From assembly GCA_016190945.1 (NCBI GenBank), contig JACPPO010000129.1, positions 1-43,866 on the forward strand: a stretch of 43,866 nucleotides of DNA. The letters run 5' to 3'. This document shows, one piece after another, positions 7,664-16,446 of the stretch (its first letter is position 1; every line of letters begins with the position of its first letter). The translations under genes and the position numbers were made by a program. The notes below the pieces were generated by a model. That model saw only the letters and a program-made list of their open reading frames with translations. It did no database searches and was not told where the DNA came from. The DNA comes from Acidobacteriota bacterium. Its GTDB lineage: Bacteria; Acidobacteriota; Vicinamibacteria; Vicinamibacterales; UBA2999.

Positions 7664-10600
7664 TCAGTGAAGGTTGCGGAATTCAAGCAATGCCCTCGCC
7701 CTCACCTCCGCCGCGATAAGCGGGAACGTCGCAAGGACATGCTCGAGGTCTCGGTCGGTCAATCCGTAGAGCTGCGCAACGAGCGCCTGAAGTACCGCGT
7801 ACTGCGGCATCTCCTCCACGGGTCCGCGGCCGCCGGCGAGCACGCGCGACAATGCCGCAAGCCTTCTGAACGCGGGGTCGTTTCCGCGGACGACGGGCAC
7901 GAGCAGTCGCGACACGAGGGTAACCGTGACGTGCGTATTCACGCGCAGGCGTATGAGGTAGTTCGCGACCAAGCTGTTGAGCAGCGCACACAGGACATGC
8001 TGCGCATCGCCAGGCAGGGGCGTCTTGAGGCAGAACAGGGTATGGGTCGTGACGGCGCGCGGAGGGATTATCGCCGCAATCAAAGTGAGACGGTTCGTCG
8101 CGCTGGCGATGTCTCGGTACGCGAGCCTGGCGCGACGCGCGATGTGCCTCGTTGTGCCACCAGGATGTAACTCGTACCTGCATCCCTCTATCGACACTCG
8201 AAATGGGTCGATCTGCTTCCCTTCGAGCACCGGCCGCGCACCCGCAGCGCCGGTGAAGGGTGCGAAGGCGCCGCTGTCGTCGGTGGCGTTCAGCTCGCGC
8301 CCAAACTGGACGTTCCATCCGTCCTCGGCCCCGAGCCAACGCAGTCGGGCGGCGATCTTCTCCAGAATCCGGAGGTCTCGTTCGGTGACCATCTCCGGAA
8401 TCCCGAGATCGTCGCCGCCGGAGAGCCGGGCAAGCAGCGGCCGCGTGACGACCAGTGGAGGATGATCGCCGTCCGGAGTGTCGAGGTCCTCGGTCCGGGT
8501 CACCCCGAAGCGGCAGGCGATGTCGCGCGTCGGCCGGCCGGCCGTGGCGGTCAACAGGACGAACCGCAGGCTCCGGTGAATCGGAAAGATTCCGCCGCGA
8601 TTATCCAGGCCGGTGACGGAGTCGACATCCGCCCTGTCGAAGAGATGCCGCCGCAGAGGCGCGGGCCCGGCGTCGGTCATGACCCCCGACGGCAGCACCA
8701 GCCCGATGCGCCCACCGGATCGCGCCAGTTGGAGCGCGCGTTCGACGAAGAGCTGGTACCGGTTGACGTGCGATCGGCTTTCGATGCGGTAGACGCCGGC
8801 CTCGCGAGCGAAGCCGGTGACGCGGCGTGCCTCGACCTTGCGGTCCGCCCGAACGTTTGCCTCGCCGCTGTCGCCACGAACCATGTCCCACGGCGGGTTG
8901 CCGAGGATCGCGTCGAACCCGGCATCCGCGAGCCGTTCGCCGCGCTCGTCGGAGAAGATCTCCGGGAACGCCAGCGGCCAGTGCATGAAACGGTAGCGCG
9001 CCGCCAGTGCAGCCGAATGTTCGAGAAAACGATCGGTCGATCGTTCGGGCAGCGTCGTGCGGCTGCTTAGGAGACGGTCGGAGAGTTCCCTGAACAGCGC
9101 GCTCCCGGGCGGCGCACCGTCCTCCCAGAACCAGCCGGCGCACCACAGATCCAGCACCGCCGACCAGCGGCCGAGTGGCGACTGCGGCGCATGGAGCGCT
9201 GCGAGCGCCTTCTCCTTTGCGCTGACTATTGCCGCGGAATCGTCCGGATCGCGGGCAAGCCGCAGACGCGTCCGCACGGCGTTCTCAAGGACCGGCGTCA
9301 CGTCAACGCCCGCGAAGAGCGGCGACGCCTCCGGTCGTCGTCGGCGAAGACCTCCGCCGGTCGGTTGCCGCAGCGCGTCGTCCAGGGTAGCGCCGATGAG
9401 ACTGTCGCCGGCCACGAGGTGATGATCGAGAAAAGTGAGCGGCTTGTCCGACGCGAGGCTGGCGAGCCAGAGCGACAGTCGCGCGAGCTGGACGGCCATC
9501 GGATTCAGGTCCACCCCGAAGAGGCACCCCTGCGCGATCTCCCGCCGTAGCGCCGCACGGTCCGCCGCCGTGACGTCGCCGTGGTGCCAGCGGCCCTCGC
9601 GGATGAGGCTTTCTTCCGTGGCTGACGCGAGATAGCGACAGGCACCGACGAGGAACGCCCCGCTACCCATCGCCGGATCCAGAATTCGCAGGCGCAGGAT
9701 CTCCTCCGCGCGGCGGCCGCGGACGAGCGGTTCGAGCGTCCGCCGCACCAGGAATGCGGTGACTGCGCGCGGTGTGTAGAAGGTGCCGCTCGACCGCCTG
9801 ACGTCGCGCGTCCGGCTCAAGCCCGACACGCTCCCGGCGGCGGCAGGCTCGTACTCCAGGACTCGCTCGTACACCGCGCCGAGCTGTTCTACGTCCAGGT
9901 CGCGGTAAGAAATTCGAACGCGTCCGGCTGCCGGCCCGCGGGTCGTGCCGACCGCCATCATCACCGCGCCCATGACCGCGTCCTCGATCCGCGTTCGATC
10001 GAAGGCGGCCGAATGCGCCGGAGCGAACAAGCGGCCATTGAACGCCGTCACTTCGAGCTCTCCCGCTGAACAGCCTGCATGGGCGAGCCGCGAGATCGCC
10101 AGAACCGCGTGCCACACGCCCCGATACCGACGCCCGGTGATTAGCGTGGCGACGATGGCCTCGATGCTGTAGCGCTCGCGGTAGACCGGATGCCACATCG
10201 GGACCAGTCCTCGTGCTTCCGCAAACAGCAGAAAGAGCACGCGATACAGCACCGTCAGCGACTGCTCGAACAAGACGAAGGGCGCTTGTTCGGGACGTGC
10301 TGATGAGAGCGCGGTGAGCAGGAATCCAAGAGCGTCGAGCACGCCGTCTCCAAGCGCTTTGCATACGGAGACGCCATGCCGGACCGACAGGACCGTCGCG
10401 CGATCCAGGAGCGGTGGGCGCGCGGCCATCGCCTCGGCCCGAATCACGCTCCAGAAGACCGTCCGGGCCGGCGCTTCCAGGGAAAGCAGCGTCAGGTCGA
10501 ACTCGAGATAGTGCCGCGACCACGTATGGTGCGCGTCGACAACGCGGAGAGCCGCGCCGTTGCAGCAGAAACACCACCGCGCATCGGCTCGGACGCCGTC

Positions 10601-10942
10601 GAGCACCAAGGCGCGCCAGCCTCGGTCGAGGGGATCGTTCCAGGGCACAATCACGACCGGCACCGAGGCGCCGGACGAAGCCACGGCCTCCAGGACGACC
10701 CGCGTACCCTCATCGGTCCGCCGACCGATTCCGAATCCAAGAATCTTCAGAAGCGGGATAACCCCGGCGTCGGCGATGGCGCGGATGCTGGAGGCGGGAC
10801 CGAGGGTCGACTCCCGTCGATCCGACCAGGCGTCGAGCGCGCGAACAACGGCCGCCGGCGGCTCCGCCGCGCCGGGCAGGGTATGGAGCGCGGTCTCCGC
10901 GAAGGTCGCGCTGATGAGACGCCCGCGAACGCCGGCGATCAT
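7664..10942 (-). CDS. Eco57I-like class I SAM-dependent DNA adenine methyltransferase / type IIG-like protein
   Basis: FYTPRAVTAFLVRRTLEPLV, ILDPAMGSGAFLVGACRYLA, FGVDLNPMAVQLARLSLWLASL, ILGNPPWDMVRGD (motif IV NPPW); TaqI-like C-terminal specificity region. ATG at 10942 lies 1 nt after the upstream stop codon. Confidence 0.88.
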   Translation of the reverse strand: MIAGVRGRLISATFAETALHTLPGAAEPPAAVVRALDAWSDRRESTLGPASSIRAIADAGVIPLLKILGFGIGRRTDEGTRVVLEAVASSGASVPVVIVPWNDPLDRGWRALVLDGVRADARWCFCCNGAALRVVDAHHTWSRHYLEFDLTLLSLEAPARTVFWSVIRAEAMAARPPLLDRATVLSVRHGVSVCKALGDGVLDALGFLLTALSSARPEQAPFVLFEQSLTVLYRVLFLLFAEARGLVPMWHPVYRERYSIEAIVATLITGRRYRGVWHAVLAISRLAHAGCSAGELEVTAFNGRLFAPAHSAAFDRTRIEDAVMGAVMMAVGTTRGPAAGRVRISYRDLDVEQLGAVYERVLEYEPAAAGSVSGLSRTRDVRRSSGTFYTPRAVTAFLVRRTLEPLVRGRRAEEILRLRILDPAMGSGAFLVGACRYLASATEESLIREGRWHHGDVTAADRAALRREIAQGCLFGVDLNPMAVQLARLSLWLASLASDKPLTFLDHHLVAGDSLIGATLDDALRQPTGGGLRRRRPEASPLFAGVDVTPVLENAVRTRLRLARDPDDSAAIVSAKEKALAALHAPQSPLGRWSAVLDLWCAGWFWEDGAPPGSALFRELSDRLLSSRTTLPERSTDRFLEHSAALAARYRFMHWPLAFPEIFSDERGERLADAGFDAILGNPPWDMVRGDSGEANVRADRKVEARRVTGFAREAGVYRIESRSHVNRYQLFVERALQLARSGGRIGLVLPSGVMTDAGPAPLRRHLFDRADVDSVTGLDNRGGIFPIHRSLRFVLLTATAGRPTRDIACRFGVTRTEDLDTPDGDHPPLVVTRPLLARLSGGDDLGIPEMVTERDLRILEKIAARLRWLGAEDGWNVQFGRELNATDDSGAFAPFTGAAGARPVLEGKQIDPFRVSIEGCRYELHPGGTTRHIARRARLAYRDIASATNRLTLIAAIIPPRAVTTHTLFCLKTPLPGDAQHVLCALLNSLVANYLIRLRVNTHVTVTLVSRLLVPVVRGNDPAFRRLAALSRVLAGGRGPVEEMPQYAVLQALVAQLYGLTDRDLEHVLATFPLIAAEVRARALLEFRNLH

Positions 10943-10943
10943 G

Positions 10944-13391
10944 TCACTCGACGACCGCGGCAAATGCCAAGTCGCACGCGTCGCAACGCACGTCCCGGTC
11001 GGCGGCAAGCTCGCGGAGGCGGAAGGCGGAGCGGGATAGCGCCTCGTCAAGCAGCGCAGCCTGTGAAGCCGCCAGCCGCTCGTTGCGTCGGTCGAACAGC
11101 GCGCCCTGCAAGAGACCGACGGACAAGCGCGCGTGACGGTCGCGCATGGCCGCCATCAGATCGCGTTCGCGGCGCATCCACAGATTCAGTGGCTGGCGAA
11201 GCGTATCGCGGAGTTCGCCTAGTGTCTCGCCCTGCGCGACGCCGATCGCATCCTCAACGGCCGGATGGTGAGGGTTCAGAACCAGGCGAATGCGGCTGCG
11301 GCATCGTCCTGGTGCCTCTGCGAGGCTCGCCACAAGAGGCACCAGCGATTCCCAGACGACGCGGCCCGATGCGTTCGTGACGGTCATCCTGAATGCCCAG
11401 AAACACTGCCGCCCGGCAACGGTGCCGCGACGAGATCGAAGCCTTGCGATGACGGGCCGGGTTTCCACGTTCCAGTTGCCGCTGGCGTCGGTACTGGCAC
11501 TGCGCCACCCTCGGCTCCTGGCGAGGCGCTTCGCCTCTTCGCAGGCTTCGCGGCGAAGGTCGGCCGGCACGGTGCCGCCGGGAGCAGCGGGCCGCGCATC
11601 ATCGATATCGGGAAGCGGGTGGTTGCCCAGCGCCGATTCGGCGACGCGCCGCTCGTCGGGAAGTGGTCCGCAGAGGCCAATCGCGTCTCGTATCCGGCTG
11701 ATGCGGCAGGCCAGCCGCGCGAGGGTCGACTCCTCGCAGGTGCCCGCCGCCACGAGATGGATCGCATGGACTTTCCGAGCCTGCCCTATACGGTCTACTC
11801 GTCCGGCCCTCTGGTCCAGGCGCAGCGGCGTCCACGGTAACTCGAGATTGATGACGAACCGGCAGCGGTGGTGGAGGTTTAATCCTTCGCTGGCGGCATC
11901 GGTGGCCAGGAGCAGGCGGGCGCCGCCCTCCGTGAAGCGACGCAGCGCGTCGGCTCGCTCGCGTGATGCCAACCCGCCGTGCAGCTGCACGGCATCGACA
12001 TCTTCGAGCGCGAGGGCGAGACGCTGAAGCGTGTCCCGATACTCCGTGAAGATGATTGCTGGTTCCGTCGTTCTCGAGATCAGGCGGCGCAGGATCGCCA
12101 GCTTGCTTTCGGCGCCGGCGGCAACGCGTGCCAGATCGAGAAGGTGGTGCAGGCGGACCCGCTCCTCGCCGGCGTCACTCAATCCCGGCGATCGAAGCGA
12201 CGCTTCCGGCTCCTCATCGTCAACAGCCGTCTCGGCAAACGGCAGGTCGATTTGCGGAGCAAGGGCCGGTCCCGCATCCGCCAATAGGCCGATTCGCCGC
12301 TCTACGGAGCGTGCCAGCGATTCGGCGCTGCTGCAGGCGCGGCGGGCCAGCACCGACATCGCGAGCCGGGCGCCCGAGGCACCCGCACCGCTCGGTTGGT
12401 TCCACGCGAGCCGCGCGTAGGCCGTCAGCGCGGCGTGCATGGCGGCTTCGGCGGGCGTCGGCCGCACGCGCAGGAGCGTCGTGCGACGGGAGGTCGCCAT
12501 GCCGACATCGGTCCGTGTGCGCCGGAATACCAGCAACGGATGGGCGCCGTTCAGGTTTCCGACATTGCACAGCCTGCCAAACGCCTCGTCATCGCCCGAA
12601 TGCGGCGTTGCCGTCAGCAGCACGAGCGCACGCGCACGGTTTCCGACGGCGGTGGCGGCGGAGGCGCGATCGGACCTCCCCGCCAGGTTATGCGCCTCAT
12701 CGAAGACAACCAGGTCCCACGTGAGGGCTTCGAGAGACCGCATGACTTCAGGCCGCTTGATGTAGTCGATCGAGGTGATGACGACCCGCTGCACGGACCA
12801 CGGGTTCACTCCCGCGGGTAAGTGCGCTGTGAGACGGGCAACGCCTGCAGCGTCGAGCACTTCCGCGTCGAGGCGAAAACGGCTTCGCAGCTCATCGCGC
12901 CATTGGTCGCGGAGGGCCGCCGGCGAGATCACCAATGCCCGCGCATCCGGCTGGCGCAGGAGGACCTCGGCGATCATGAGGCCGGCCTGTACCGTCTTGC
13001 CCAGGCCCACTGCGTCGGCGATAAGGAACCGGCAGCCGTCGCCGCGCGCCAATGAGAGCGCAGGCTCGAGCTGAAACGGGATGAGCGTCAGATCCGCGCG
13101 GGCGGCGGCGCGCAGCGACGTCCAGGACGGGGTGGCTTCCGCCAGCACGCGTCTGGCGACATGACGCCAGCGGCGCGGGCTGACGACACGCGGTGCCGAG
13201 GACGCGTTGAGACGATCGATCGCCTCGAATGGGAGGAGAAACCCGGCCTGGCTGTTTCGGTTCGTGACGTCGCAGCCAGCCGCCTCAACAAGCGCCGCAC
13301 TGCCGTAGCTGACGTGGCGGACGATTCGCCATTTCTCATCGCGGATGCGGACGATGTCTCCGGAGCGGAACGGAGTGGTATTCGCGGCCAC
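10944..13391 (-). CDS. SNF2/RapA-type DEAD/DEAH helicase
   Basis: FQLEPALSLARGDGCRFLIADAVGLGKTVQAGLMIAEVLL (Walker A variant), VVFDEAHNLAG (DEAH), LLTATPHSGDDEAF, LLLATDAASEGLNLHHRCRFVINLELPWTPLRLDQRAGRVDRIGQ. Confidence 0.9.
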   Translation of the reverse strand: MAANTTPFRSGDIVRIRDEKWRIVRHVSYGSAALVEAAGCDVTNRNSQAGFLLPFEAIDRLNASSAPRVVSPRRWRHVARRVLAEATPSWTSLRAAARADLTLIPFQLEPALSLARGDGCRFLIADAVGLGKTVQAGLMIAEVLLRQPDARALVISPAALRDQWRDELRSRFRLDAEVLDAAGVARLTAHLPAGVNPWSVQRVVITSIDYIKRPEVMRSLEALTWDLVVFDEAHNLAGRSDRASAATAVGNRARALVLLTATPHSGDDEAFGRLCNVGNLNGAHPLLVFRRTRTDVGMATSRRTTLLRVRPTPAEAAMHAALTAYARLAWNQPSGAGASGARLAMSVLARRACSSAESLARSVERRIGLLADAGPALAPQIDLPFAETAVDDEEPEASLRSPGLSDAGEERVRLHHLLDLARVAAGAESKLAILRRLISRTTEPAIIFTEYRDTLQRLALALEDVDAVQLHGGLASRERADALRRFTEGGARLLLATDAASEGLNLHHRCRFVINLELPWTPLRLDQRAGRVDRIGQARKVHAIHLVAAGTCEESTLARLACRISRIRDAIGLCGPLPDERRVAESALGNHPLPDIDDARPAAPGGTVPADLRREACEEAKRLARSRGWRSASTDASGNWNVETRPVIARLRSRRGTVAGRQCFWAFRMTVTNASGRVVWESLVPLVASLAEAPGRCRSRIRLVLNPHHPAVEDAIGVAQGETLGELRDTLRQPLNLWMRRERDLMAAMRDRHARLSVGLLQGALFDRRNERLAASQAALLDEALSRSAFRLRELAADRDVRCDACDLAFAAVVE

Positions 13392-13496
13392 TCCGGCGGC
13401 GGGTGCACGGCACGTTCCTGAGCGGTCGAGGCTGGATTTCGGGGCGTACGTTGCGAATGTGTGCGGAATTTGCCAGCCCTGGACCGGCGAGATGCG

Positions 13497-13757
13497 TCAA
13501 TTTGGACGAAGGCGCGCGACCGTGGCCCCCAGGTGGGACTCGTCGGCGTCCCAGAACTGCTCGACCAGGGGGTGGCGCTCGAGCGCCTGCTGGACGATGC
13601 CGCGCTGGATACCCTTGCCGCGGCCGTGAATGAGACGTATCTGGCGGAGGCCGGCCTCGTGTGCGGCGCTGACGTACTCGTCGACGACCGATTTGATGTC
13701 GCGGGGCGCGAATGCGTGGAGATCCAGGGAGTCTTCGATGGGAATCCGGTGGGTCAT
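13497..13757 (-). CDS. Smr domain protein
   Basis: MTHRIPIEDSLDLHAFAPRDIKSVVDEYVSAAHEAGLRQIRLIHGRGKGIQRGIVQQALERH: DLHxF and HGRGxG motifs. Confidence 0.85.
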   Translation of the reverse strand: MTHRIPIEDSLDLHAFAPRDIKSVVDEYVSAAHEAGLRQIRLIHGRGKGIQRGIVQQALERHPLVEQFWDADESHLGATVARLRPN

Positions 13758-13800
13758 GCCAAATCCCAGGTCCCAACCCTCAAATCCCAAACCTCGCGCG

Positions 13801-14154
13801 TTACCGACCGGCCTCGTAAGAGGCGGTCACAACCGTCTTGATCCCCCCGCGCACCGAGAAGTCGCCCACCACCGTCATGCGGCGGGGCTGGCACGCGGCC
13901 ACGAGGTCGTCGAGGATCTGGTTGGTCACGGCTTCGTAAAAAATGCCGCGGTTCCGGAACTCGATCATGTAGTACTTCAAGGACTTCAGCTCGATGCAGC
14001 AATCGCCGGGGACGTAGGTAATGCGAATCTCGCCGAAGTCCGGGAGACCCGTTTTGGGGCATACGGAGGTGAACTCGGGGCAGTCGATGGCAATTTCGAA
14101 GTCACGCTCGGGGCGGGGATTGGGAAACGTCTCGATCGCCGTCGCGCTTGACAT
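13801..14154 (-). CDS. queF: NADPH-dependent preQ1 (7-cyano-7-deazaguanine) reductase
   Basis: [58 protein letters not shown]. Confidence 0.95.
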   Translation of the reverse strand: MSSATAIETFPNPRPERDFEIAIDCPEFTSVCPKTGLPDFGEIRITYVPGDCCIELKSLKYYMIEFRNRGIFYEAVTNQILDDLVAACQPRRMTVVGDFSVRGGIKTVVTASYEAGR

Positions 14155-14210
14155 GGGGCGAAAATTCTAGCACTTTGGCCGGAAATCAAGGTGTTGCGCC
14201 GCGTGTTTCG

Positions 14211-14239
14211 TTGACACTCACCACCACGCGAGATAGCAT
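14211..14239 (+). promoter_or_regulatory. Predicted sigma70-type promoter for the HU gene
   Basis: TTGACA (14211..14216) - 17 nt - TAGCAT (14234..14239). Confidence 0.6.
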
Positions 14240-14332
14240 TACGCGATTTTGCCGTGAGTTTCCGCCGCAGTGTGAGCGCGCGCGCAACTGCGACGCGACC
14301 GAAAGTTGGCGCGCATCAGTAAGGGGGACGTG

Positions 14333-14632
14333 ATGGCTGAGGCCCGAAGAATGGGCAAGTCCGAACTCTTTTCACACTTCGCCGCGCGCTTCGAGATGAA
14401 GCGGACGCAGGCGCGCGAGTTTTTCGACGCGCTGACCGAGTTGTCGGAGAAGGAGCTCAAGCGCGCCGGAGAATTTGTGCTTCCAGGCATGGTCAAGCTG
14501 GTCGTGCAGAAGCGCAAGGCACGGATGGGTCGTAACCCGGCAACGGGCGAGGCCATCAAGATTCCGGCCAAGACGGTCGTGAAGGCGCGTATCGCCAAGC
14601 TGCTGAAAGACGCGGTCCTGCCCAAGAAATAA
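14333..14632 (+). CDS. HU-family DNA-binding protein
   Basis: MAEARRMGKSELFSHFAARFEMKRTQAREFFDALTELSEKELKRAGEFVLPGMVKLVVQKRKARMGRNPATGEAIKIPAKTVVKAR; RBS AAGGGGG before ATG 14333. Confidence 0.9.
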   Translation: MAEARRMGKSELFSHFAARFEMKRTQAREFFDALTELSEKELKRAGEFVLPGMVKLVVQKRKARMGRNPATGEAIKIPAKTVVKARIAKLLKDAVLPKK

Positions 14633-14670
14633 TAGTCGGCGCGGCCGACCGGCCGCGCCGCATCCCCCGA

Positions 14671-14699
14671 CCCGGCGCCCCGAGGCGCCGGGTTTGTTT
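14671..14699 (+). terminator. Rho-independent terminator after the HU gene
   Basis: CCCGGCGCC-CCGA-GGCGCCGGG followed by TTTGTTT. Confidence 0.8.
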
Positions 14700-14700
14700 C

Positions 14701-16446
14701 TTAGACGGCGGCGAGCTTCGACGGGCGGGCCTTGGTGAGGGGAAAGCGGAGCGTAAAGGTGCTGCCGAGGCCGACCTGGCTCTCGACGGCGATCGTCCCA
14801 TCGAGCTGTTCCACCACGTTCTTTGAGATGGCCAGCCCGAGGCCGAGGCCGCGCCGCTTGGTCGTCACGAAGTCATCGAAGATCGTTGGGAGCCGTTCCT
14901 TCGGAATGCCGTAGCCGGTATCGGTCACCTCGACAACGGCGCGGTCGTCCTCGCGGGAGGTTCGGACGACAACATGCCCGCTCGGCGGGGTCGCCTGCAG
15001 CGAATTCGTGATCAGGTTTCGGCACACGCGATTGAGCGCGAACAGGTCGCCTTCGACGTACAACGGACCAAAGACGAACTCTGTTTCGATCGTCAGGCCC
15101 GCGGTTTCCGCGGTGGTCTGCATCGACTCGACCAGCTCCGCAAGGGCCTTGTTGAGATCGATCGGGAAGCGCTGCAGCGGGGCCGGGCGCGCCACGTTGC
15201 GCAGGTCGTCGAGCACCCGTTTCACCTGCGCCAGCTCACGTTCAATCGTGCGCTTGAACGTCTCGCGGTACTCAATGTCGTCGAACATCTTGACGATGAG
15301 CTTGCAGCTGTTGCCGATGTTCTGAATCGGGTGGGAGAGATCGTGTACCAGACTGACCGCAATGCGGCCAAAGACCGCCTGCCGCTCTTTCTTGCGAACG
15401 TTCTCCTGCAGCTCGACCAGCTTGTCCGCCATGTTGTTGAAGGCCAGGCCAAGCTGGCCGATCTCGTCGGCTGAGCCGACCTTCACGCGCTCGTTGAGCT
15501 TGCCTTCAGCCAGCGCCCGCGTGCCGCGAGTCAGCGCGAGAATGGGTTCAATGAACCGGTAGCCCCAGACGTAGCCGACGGCGAGCATGATCGTCAATGC
15601 GACGGCGATGGCGATTCCAAGCTGCCACTGAAGGCGGATCGGAATCGCAAACGCCTCGGCTTGAGGTTGCTCGACGATAACCGTCCACCTGAGCGTGGGC
15701 AGGTGCGCCGCAACCCCAAGCATGGGACCCCGCTCATTGTCGTACTGTTCAAATGCCGTCTGGCCGGCCGGCAGAGCGGTTGCCATGCGCGACACGAGGG
15801 GATGGGTTTGGAGGTTATCGCCGCGTGCGACACGCGACTTCTCATCCGGGTTGCCGTGGGCGAGCAGCTGGCCCTCGCTTGTCACAACCATGGCGTATCC
15901 CTGATCCCCAACCCGGATCCGGTCGACCATGCGCCAGAGCTCCTCGAGGTTCAGGCGACCCACGAGCCAGCCCCCCTGCTCGTCCTGCAACCGGACCGCG
16001 ACGATTGCCGTTGGCAGCAGGTCGTCGTCAACAGAGAAGCGCGACATGAGGACGCCTTCGAAATCGACGCCTTCCGAGCCCGGCACAGTGACTGTCGGCG
16101 CGCCAAGCCGACTGGAGACCGTCGGGACACCGCTGTCGTCAAGCAGCGTCAGCTCCTTGAACTCTGGAAACTGGAGCACGAAGTTCTTGAGGATGCGATC
16201 CTTCTGCCAGTGCTCAAGACCCGTTTGCTGGAGGTCGGCCGCGACCGCTTTGAGGATGTTCACGCTGCCGGTGACGTACAGCTCGATCTGTTCGGCAACC
16301 TGACGGGCCACGTTGAGGTTGCCGAGGATGACGACCTGCTGGGCGCCCGTCCGGAGGGAAAAGACCGACACGGCGCCGTAACCGAGCAGCGGAACTACCG
16401 CCGCCGCCGCGAGCAGGAGAGCGAATCGTGTGGAGATCTTGATCAC
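14701..16446 (-). CDS. Membrane sensor histidine kinase (Cache-like extracellular sensor, HAMP, HATPase)
   Basis: N-terminal TM, extracellular domain, second TM, RFIEPILALTRGTRALAEGKLNERVKVGSADEIGQLGLAFNNMADKL (HAMP), LVHDLSHPIQNIGNSCK (H-box), VTDTGYGIPKERLPTIFDDFVTTKRRGLGLGLAISKNVVEQLDG. Confidence 0.9.
   Translation of the reverse strand: MIKISTRFALLLAAAAVVPLLGYGAVSVFSLRTGAQQVVILGNLNVARQVAEQIELYVTGSVNILKAVAADLQQTGLEHWQKDRILKNFVLQFPEFKELTLLDDSGVPTVSSRLGAPTVTVPGSEGVDFEGVLMSRFSVDDDLLPTAIVAVRLQDEQGGWLVGRLNLEELWRMVDRIRVGDQGYAMVVTSEGQLLAHGNPDEKSRVARGDNLQTHPLVSRMATALPAGQTAFEQYDNERGPMLGVAAHLPTLRWTVIVEQPQAEAFAIPIRLQWQLGIAIAVALTIMLAVGYVWGYRFIEPILALTRGTRALAEGKLNERVKVGSADEIGQLGLAFNNMADKLVELQENVRKKERQAVFGRIAVSLVHDLSHPIQNIGNSCKLIVKMFDDIEYRETFKRTIERELAQVKRVLDDLRNVARPAPLQRFPIDLNKALAELVESMQTTAETAGLTIETEFVFGPLYVEGDLFALNRVCRNLITNSLQATPPSGHVVVRTSREDDRAVVEVTDTGYGIPKERLPTIFDDFVTTKRRGLGLGLAISKNVVEQLDGTIAVESQVGLGSTFTLRFPLTKARPSKLAAV

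Noticed and set aside
7664-13391. Calling the helicase/methylase pair DISARM or BREX
   Set aside because: No drmA/drmB/drmC, pglZ, brxC or other signature genes are visible; only the helicase and methylase are supported.
14306-14332. TTG start for the HU gene
   Set aside because: ATG at 14333 has a well-placed AAGGGGG Shine-Dalgarno and fits HU family length.
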